Of a DNA stretch of 64,000 bases, positions 57,401-64,000 are shown piece after piece. Source of the stretch: Euryodendron excelsum (Eukaryota > Streptophyta > Magnoliopsida > Ericales > Pentaphylacaceae). How positions within the stretch are numbered: the stretch's first letter is position 1; every line of letters starts with the position of its first letter. The notes beneath the pieces are model-generated. The model did not search any database. It was not told the DNA's origin and was given only the letters and a program-made list of their open reading frames with translations. A program made the translations under genes and the position numbers. Location of the stretch: assembly GCA_033060915.1 (NCBI GenBank), contig CM065385.1:15095001-15159000 (forward strand), written 5' to 3'.

Positions 57401-57971
57401 CTTTCTTAGGTACCGGAACAATATTAGCCAACCATTGGGGATACTCTACTACTTGCAAGAATCCTGCCTGGAGTTGTTCAACCACCTCCTCTTTGATCTT
57501 CAGGCTCCATTCAGGCTCTAATCTTCTTAGCTTCTGCTTAAAGGGTTTCATCTGCAGGTTCAGGGGTAATCTATGTTCCAGAATGGATTCATTCAGCCCG
57601 GGCATGTGTTGATAAGACCATGTGAAAACATCCAAGTATGCACGCAAAAGTTCCAATAATTCTTTGCACTACCATTGATCTAGGCCTGTACCGATTCTAA
57701 GCTCTTTCGGATCCCCTTCATTTCCCAAATTAACGGTTTCTGTTTCCTCAATGTTTGGGGTATTACGATTCTCATGTCTTTCTATTTGTTCCCGAATTTC
57801 CTCTGGCACCTCCTCTATAAAATTTACATCTTCTTCAATTCCTAGTTGTTGGTAATCAAACTCGGTGTTGAAGTCATCATTTATCAAGATTGGTATTCTC
57901 CGGATTAGCTGAGTAAGATATCGGATGCAAGGGTCCCTGGTATGGAAAATAGTGTACAATGAATCAAACAA
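54465..57971 (-). pseudogene. pol: Tat-C pol: RT, RNase H-like, archaeal-type RNase H, integrase
   Basis: One minus-strand frame without indels covers the whole of pol, from MFDSLYTIFHTRDPC (57971) to DAVKHYYI (54465). RT motifs are intact (FMDDFSGYNQI and IYVDDMIVKSK). The second RNase H keeps FFDGAANKRGAG, ITEYEACIQG and VLDDSDLVIQQ. Integrase keeps all three catalytic acids (WGIDMIG, LIIDNASN, NGAVEAANKN) and the HEGVCGPH...CHKC zinc part. About eight internal stops break it, near 57669, 56847, 56433, 55941, 55707, 55329, 54702 and 54668. Where the codon in Tat-A can be compared, most are C-to-T or G-to-A changes. It is less decayed at catalytic sites than Tat-A. Confidence 0.88.
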
Positions 57972-58077
57972 GAAAGGAATATTTTTTCATTGACAACTTG
58001 ATTTTAAAAAGTTACGACAAATAAATTTAAAAGGACAAAGTTTGTTTATGGCGAATCAGTTACTCCAGGATCTCACT

Positions 58078-59523
58078 CTAATGGGCTTTGTACCGAAACT
58101 TGCGAGCACAGACGATGTATTTGCTGGCCCAATTATGCAACTTTTCGCCTGGCAACATCGCTCGAATGGATCCATTTTGGGTTATTCCGATGCTGGCCGT
58201 CATGACGGGCGCTTCTTCTTGGACCTTTCTCTTTTTTTTACTTAATATAGATATTCTTTCCCCCATGTCCAACTGCTTGAATTGGTCTGAGAGTTCCACG
58301 ACAGCTTTCTTATCAGCCCTCTTCTTCTGCATTGCTTCTATTTTCTCCCTTCTTGTGGGTTCATATCCCAACCCAATGGTGGGTTCAGCTGACGGTATTT
58401 CTATGATTTTGGGTCTTCCTTGTAAACATCTCCCTAGGCCTTTGCCCAGATGAAAACCATTTGTTTTAAAGTACCATACTATCATCTGAGAATTCTTGGA
58501 ATATTTCGGCTCCACTTGATCTTCTATATGTACAACAGTGATATATTCGAATGCATGAAAGCAAGAGGGTAGTTCAGTGTCAGATGTAACCACATTAGCT
58601 TTGTATACAGCGAGCTCTTTTTTAGCGAAAATAGAAATTAGCTTGGAGCCCACGATGAACTTGACTTTCTGATGAAGGCTAGAAGGAACTGCACCTGCCG
58701 AATGAATCCAAGGTCTTCCTAACAGCAAATTGTAGACAGCTGGAATGTGCAAGACTTGGAATTTAATTATGAAGGTTACTGGTCCTATCTCGACAGACAT
58801 TTCAATTTCCCCCATGGCTTCCCTCCGAGAACCATCAAAGGCATGAATGATCATACCATTATCTTTCAAGTAAGTTTGGTCCATTCCCAGCCTTTCTAGG
58901 GTAGAATACGGGCACACGTTTAAAGCCGACCCATTATCTATCAATACTTTGGCTACCATTTTCCCTCTTGTTCTTACAGCGATATGCAGAGCCCGGGTAT
59001 GGCCTGTTCCATCAACCGGAATCTCGTCATCAGAGAAGGTAATGATGTTTGGAGCCATGATGTGACTCACCATGTCATATAGGTTATCTGGCATGAAACT
59101 CTCAGGCACATGAGCATCCTTGAGGATCTTTATTAAAGCACTCCGGTGCACTTCAGAAGTGAGTAGCAAACAAAACATTGAAATATGGGCTGGGGCTTTC
59201 CTAAGTTGTTCCATGATATCATAGTCGACCTTTCCTAAAGCTTTGGTGAATTATGACATCTCCTGATCTATTGGTTAGTTGGAGCATTCTCCTTCTTTAT
59301 CCTTCCCCTTCCTTTTCCTTTCAACTTCAACAGAGGTGTAGAGGCGCCCTGACCGAGTCATCCCTCCTATTTCTGTTACAGGCTCTCCGGTGCCCTTATC
59401 AGGTGGGTAATTCTATGGAACATTATGAAGACTAGGTATTGGCGTTTGGGTTATGGTGGGAAGAGTTATTCTTGGATTTATGAGCAAAGGGATTGCCACA
59501 GGTGAATGGTTGGTGAGGACGGG
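58078..59523 (-). pseudogene. pro: Tat-C protease region, truncated upstream by LTR F
   Basis: Minus-strand frame with the proline-rich linker (NPRITLPTITQTPIPSLHNVP), the conserved LTSEVHRSALIKILKDAH region, the retropepsin site VLIDNGSALNVCP, LLGRPWIHSAGAV and the G-patch-like GFHLGKGLGRCLQGRP. It ends FRYKAH at 58078. Stops lie near 59411 and at two points near 59230-59270. At 59523/59524 inverted LTR F interrupts the linker, so whether Tat-C has a gag cannot be seen in this window. Confidence 0.85.
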
Positions 59524-62500
59524 TGTCGCGCCCAGATTTTTCGCACTCGAGGAATACTCACCCAAGTGGGAAAAATGATGTACTCTCTCATTAGAACTCA
59601 CCCTCCTAGAAGAATGAGTGCGACTAGGTTTGAATTGAAAAATTAATTTTGAATAAAGGGCTTTTGAAAAAGATTCGGAGTCGCCACCTAACTTGATTAA
59701 GGTGAGTTAGGTCACCTAAAAACTAAGCATAGTCCGAAAACTACACTTAGGGTTTTGAAAAACGATTTTAAAAATATCTCCTCAAGAGAGGGTTTTTAGG
59801 AAAACAGGTTGTTTGGCAACCTTTGGAAAATATTTAGCCCTTTTTAGAAAAATAACTCCGTTTTGGTCTTTGAAATCAGTGATCTAGGTTCGGAGGTTGG
59901 TTACGTGTAGGGAAGACACACTAAGCTATCACCCTACCCCGCCCTTTCGGTACCTACATGTCAATCTACCCTAGATTTACCTATGAGAGTCTTTAATTAA
60001 CTATAGTTCAATCCCATTCACTTTGAAAAACAATGTTTAAAAAAAAGAAATTAACATGATGCATGATACGCAAGTGCAAGATAAGAGAGAATTGAAAAAT
60101 AGATTTGGAAAAAGATTGATTTGATTTGAAAATAGATTTGAAGAAATAGAATTGAAATTGAAAAGTTTGAAAATTTGGAAATAGAAATTTGAAAATAGAA
60201 AGTTTGAAAGTAGATGGGAATTTGAGATTTGAAAAGATTTTGAAAACCGCACCCATGAGGGTGGAATTGAAAGTTTGAAAAGTATTGTGACCGCACCTAT
60301 GAAGGTTGCCTACGTATCCCTTTGGGGGAATCAGGTCAGTCGTAGTTCGGACCGGAGTCCGATTGAAAAGAGATTGATTTGAAGAGAGAGATTGGATTGG
60401 AAGGAAGAGATTAAATTGAAAATTGGATTCGATTTGAGATTAGAAGAGGAGATTGGAGAAGATTGGACTTTGATTTGAAGAGATAGATTTGGACTTGTTT
60501 TGAAAAAGAGAAGGTTTGAGAAAACTTAGACTTAGGAAAGAGAAGAGATTTAGGAAAGATTTGACTTGGCTTGGAAGATTTGGAAATGTTAGATTTTAGG
60601 AGATATTCAAATTAGGAGAAGTCTGATTTAAGAAAGTTTCGAATTAGGAAAGTTTCATTTTTGAAAAGTTTTGAATTAGGAAAGTTTCATTTTTTGGAAA
60701 GTTTTGAATTAGGAAAATTTTAGGTTTAAGAAAGTTTTCAACTTTAGGAAAGTTTTGAAATGGGAAAATATTGAATTTAAAAATGTTTTGAATTAAGAAA
60801 AGTTTAGTTTGAGAAAGGTTTAGAATTTGAAAAGTTTTAAATTAAGAAAGTTTTGAATTTTGGAATGTTTGAAAAAGAGGAAGTTTTGAAAACAAGGAAG
60901 TTTTGAAAATAAGAAAGTTTCGTTTTGGGAAAAGTTTGAAAAAGGGAAATTTTCAGTTTAGGAAATGTTTAAATTAAGAAAGTTTTGAGTTTAGAAAAGT
61001 CTTAGATTTGGAAAGATGTTGAAGTTTTGGAAAGTTTAGAATTTGGAAAGATTTAGGGTTAGAAAGATTAAGATTTAAAAAGTTTTAGGGTTTTAGAAAA
61101 TCTTGAGATTAGGAAAGGTTTGAGTTTAGGAAGAGTTTGAAAACTTAGGTTTGAAAAGTTAAGATTTGAAAGGAGGGTAGAATTAGAAAAGGGTTGAATT
61201 AGGAAAGATTTTTATGTTCAAGTTTTGGAAACTTAAGATTTAGGAAAGTGGAGGATTAGGAAGGATTTGAATTAGGAAAGATTTGGATTTGGAAGGGATT
61301 GAATTTGGTTCCTAAAAGAAAGGATTGGATTTTGTTTCGAAAAACGGAGGACGGGATCTAGTTTCCTAAACGGGGAGATTGGATTTGGTTTCTTAAAGGG
61401 AATATTTGATTTGACAAGGATTTGGAAAGGGAGATTCTAGAAACCCTAGTTTTGAAAGTGTGGAATTTTAACGTAGAAAAGAGGTTTTGGAAATATGTAT
61501 AGTTTGGATGTAGAAAATGAGAGATTTTGGAAACCTAGGTTTGGGGCAAGGTTTGAAAACTATGTTTTTGGAAAGAAAATTAGGGTTTCCTAATTGTGGG
61601 TTCTAGGGCTTGACTTGGGCTCTAAGGAAAGAGTTTTTGGAAAGTGCATTTTTAGAAACGAAGGTTTTCTAGAAGGGAATCCTAGGGAGGAACTTTTGGA
61701 AAGTGAATTTGAAGAGGGAGTTTTTGGAAAAAGATTTTGAAGAGAAGGAGTTTTGGAAGGTGTATTTTTAGAAACGTAGATTTTAGAAGGAAAATCCTAG
61801 AGAGGAACTTCTAGAAGGAAGATTTTGGAAAGAGAGTTTTTTAGAAAAGGAAATTTAGGAAGTGTTTTTAGAAAGTGAATTTTGAGGAGAAAGAATTTTT
61901 GGAAAGGAGTGGAAAAAGGGAGTTTTGAAAAATAGATTTTGGAAGGGAGTTTTTGAAAACAATTTTGAAGAGGGGAGTTTTAGGAAAGTATGTTGAAAAA
62001 GTGATTTTTAGGAAGAGATTTTTAAAGAGAGTTTTTAGAATGTGTAAAAACATCTCACTGTCCTAAAGCAATTCTAACCATAAGAAGGCTAGAACCACTT
62101 TCGGAAAGCGGTTTTGAAAACAACAAGATTTGAAAATATAGACCAAAAGGTCACTTTTGATGTAACACTTTCCTAAAGCAACCCTAGCCATGGAAAGGCT
62201 AGAATCACCCTAGGATTGTGATTTTGAAAACATGTTTTTGAAAAAGAGCTTTTGATGCAATTTTGAAAACAAGTTTGAAAACGTTTTGAAAAATAACTTT
62301 GAAAACGGTTTTTGGAAGATGCAAGACTATGATATGCACAATGCAATTTGGGGTCGTGAACATACAAGGCTAAGGCTTCATCACATAATCAAGGGGGCCA
62401 GACCCACGTGGTCTTTAGTTAGACTAGAAGAAAGCCCCCGACACGGTGACTCTCCAATAGTCCAATCCTACACCTGGACTGGGAGTCCCCTTGTTTCAAG

Positions 62501-62949
62501 CATGTAAAGAAAGGGTGGGAAAGAGATGGGGGATTAAAATAGAGAAAACCCAAGTGGGTTGGAGAGAGAAGAGAGAGGGGGGAAGCGTAGAAAATTAAAT
62601 AGGAAGCCTACCTTGTATCTTGTTTATTTTGCTTGCCGTGCGGTCTTCGGTATTCGGTCTTTGTCTTGATCTTCACCTTCAGTCTTCAAAGGTTGTCTTC
62701 AAGCTTTGGATGACAGCTCTTCAAGTCTTCAAAGGATGGTTGAAGGCTAGTGTATGAGTGTATGAGGGTGTGTATAAGTGTATAGGAGGCTAGGGTTTGT
62801 GTATGATGGCTAGGGTTTAGTATAGAGTGGCTAGGGTTTGGAGAACCTAAGGAAACTAGGGTTTTTGGAGGTGCTCGAGCTCTGTATATCGAAATATAGG
62901 ATTCTTAGGTTAAGTTTTGTAGACCCTTTTCACGTTGAACGAGGCTCTG

Positions 62950-62957
62950 TATTTATA
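62950..62957 (-). promoter_or_regulatory. TATA box of LTR F
   Basis: Minus-strand TATAAATACAGAGCC with GGCGCC palindromes upstream in the LTR's direction. Confidence 0.65.
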
Positions 62958-63879
62958 AAAGTTGGACAAACCTAACGCTTGTTGTAGTGGCGCCAGGGCA
63001 AACTTTACACTGGCGCCACTAGGAGTGGCGCCAGGCCATTTTTTGGCTTGGCGCCAGCCAATTAGGAAAGGTTTAAGGTCGGCAAGCAATGTATCTTTGA
63101 CTAGATTTGGGCGCCTGTACTAGTGACTACTATGTAAATTTTAGCCTGGCTTCACTAGGAGTGACTCCGGAAAGTCCGGGAATGATTTGAAGGAGCCGGG
63201 AATGACCCAGAAGGCCGGAGAGGAGCAGGAACACTTAAAATAGTGTCCTGGAGGTATTTGACTTGAAAAATGAAGATATAACATGTCGGAAAGGTCGACC
63301 GAGCCTTTAGGGGCAAAACTGTCAACCAGACCGAAAAACTGCTGGGGCAGACTCAAACTGTCCCAGAAGAAGACTTGGGATCTGGAAACATTATTTAGAA
63401 TGTTCCCAGAGGTTTCCAGTTGGATTCCCAGAGCCGGCGTGGTCGGAAAAGGAGACCGGCCCACTAGGGGCAAAACGGTCATTTTGTATCGGGTTTGCCA
63501 GAACTGACTCAGAATGAACCGGAAAGGTAAGGGGAGGTTTAGAACACTATAAAAAGTATTCTCGGGTCATTACCGGTTTGATACCCAAAGCCGGTGTGGT
63601 TGAAGAAGGAGACCGGCCCTCCAGGGGCAAAACGGTCATTTTGTACCGGGTTGGCTGGAACTGACTTGGAATGATCCGGAAAGGTAAGGGGAGGTTGAGA
63701 ACACTATAAAAAGTATTCTCAGGAGGTTACCGGTTTGATACCCAGAGCCGGTGTGGTTCCCGGGGCATTCGGATGCTTAGGGGCAAAATGATCATCTTGA
63801 CCGGAAAGTCTCGAAAAAGGTCCTAAGGGTAGCCTGGTCATTTTTCACCAAAGTGAGCTAACAGACACTGGTGTTGACC

Positions 63880-64000
63880 TGGGTTTTGAGTGTTTCCGCC
63901 ACTCTAACGGTGTGAGTATTTCCGCTACTCGGACGGGGTTGATGATTCGTGAGTATTTCTGCTACTCGGACGGGGTTGATGATTTGTGAGTATTTCCGCT
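63880..64000 (-). repeat. Short tandem repeats in U3 of LTR F
   Basis: A unit of about 38 bases containing GAGTATTTCYGCTACTCGGA then CGGGGTTGATGATT is repeated at least three times up to the window end. Related units lie at 9060-9200, 18337-18480, 43100-43220, 30380-30510 and 49650-49800 in the other LTRs. Confidence 0.65.

Larger units (their letters stand above)
59524..64000 (-). mobile_element. Inverted LTR F inside Tat-C, cut by the window end
   Basis: On the minus strand it ends CTGGGCGCGACA at 59524, inside the Tat-C protease linker; the bases before it (ACGGG) are the expected target duplication. At least 4,477 bp are present with the usual order read inverted: low-complexity leader (about 60060-62330), TATA at 62950-62957, GGCGCC palindromes (62985-63055), 155-bp modules (63280-63780), and GAGTATTTCCGCTACTCGGA repeats at the window end. 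It closely resembles LTR D and LTR E. Whether it is solo or part of a full element is unknown. Confidence 0.85.

Overview
The window looks like repeat-rich nuclear DNA of a flowering plant. I see no ordinary host gene and nothing bacterial: no operons, Shine-Dalgarno sites, rRNA or tRNA genes, or CRISPR. Every recognisable reading frame belongs to a retrotransposon: Ty3/gypsy Athila, Ty3/gypsy Tat/Ogre-like, and an L1-type LINE. All are broken by nonsense codons, mostly without frameshifts. The species cannot be named from the sequence.

Layout. 1-3599 is the 3' end of an Athila-type element (integrase C-terminal part, downstream non-coding region, purine tract, LTR). 3600-6724 is a 3.1 kb solo LTR (LTR X) with a perfect 5-bp target duplication (GCTTG), inserted near the end of the Athila LTR. 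6730-7590 is featureless. 7594-8359 is an L1 reverse-transcriptase fragment. From 8360 on, the window is a pile of Tat-lineage elements with very long LTRs (4.1-5.2 kb, TGTAAGCACC...GGGCGCGACA). Tat-B has its LTR at 8360-13076 and a gag-only interior (13077-17717). Tat-A has its 5' LTR at 17718-22448, a tRNA-Arg-type primer site, an interior without gag but with protease, RT, RNase H and integrase, an antisense gene, a purine tract, and a 3' LTR (42488-45245, interrupted).

Nested insertions. Tat-A's RT is split at 25934/35249 by an inverted solo LTR (LTR D), which itself carries a forward solo LTR (LTR E, 30825-34916) with a perfect GAGAC duplication. Tat-A's 3' LTR is cut at 45246 by an inverted element, Tat-C: 3' LTR 45246-50280, antisense gene 51566-53245, pol 54465-57971, protease region 58078-59523. 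Tat-C's protease region is cut at 59524 by another inverted LTR (LTR F) that runs off the window.

How the parts relate. Tat elements normally make Gag plus a protease/RT/RNase H/integrase polyprotein from one LTR-driven RNA. Here gag and pro-pol sit on two different LTR-sharing units. Both Tat-A and Tat-C also carry, tail-to-tail with pol, a 1,680-nt antisense reading frame resembling the plant mobile domain (PMD) family. It has a conserved predicted 5'-UTR intron and palindromes upstream that match those before the LTR TATA box. These two points, the gag / pro-pol partition and the antisense gene with its own promoter-like and splice signals, are the most interesting content. Everything is from reading by eye; no identities, dates or database matches were computed.
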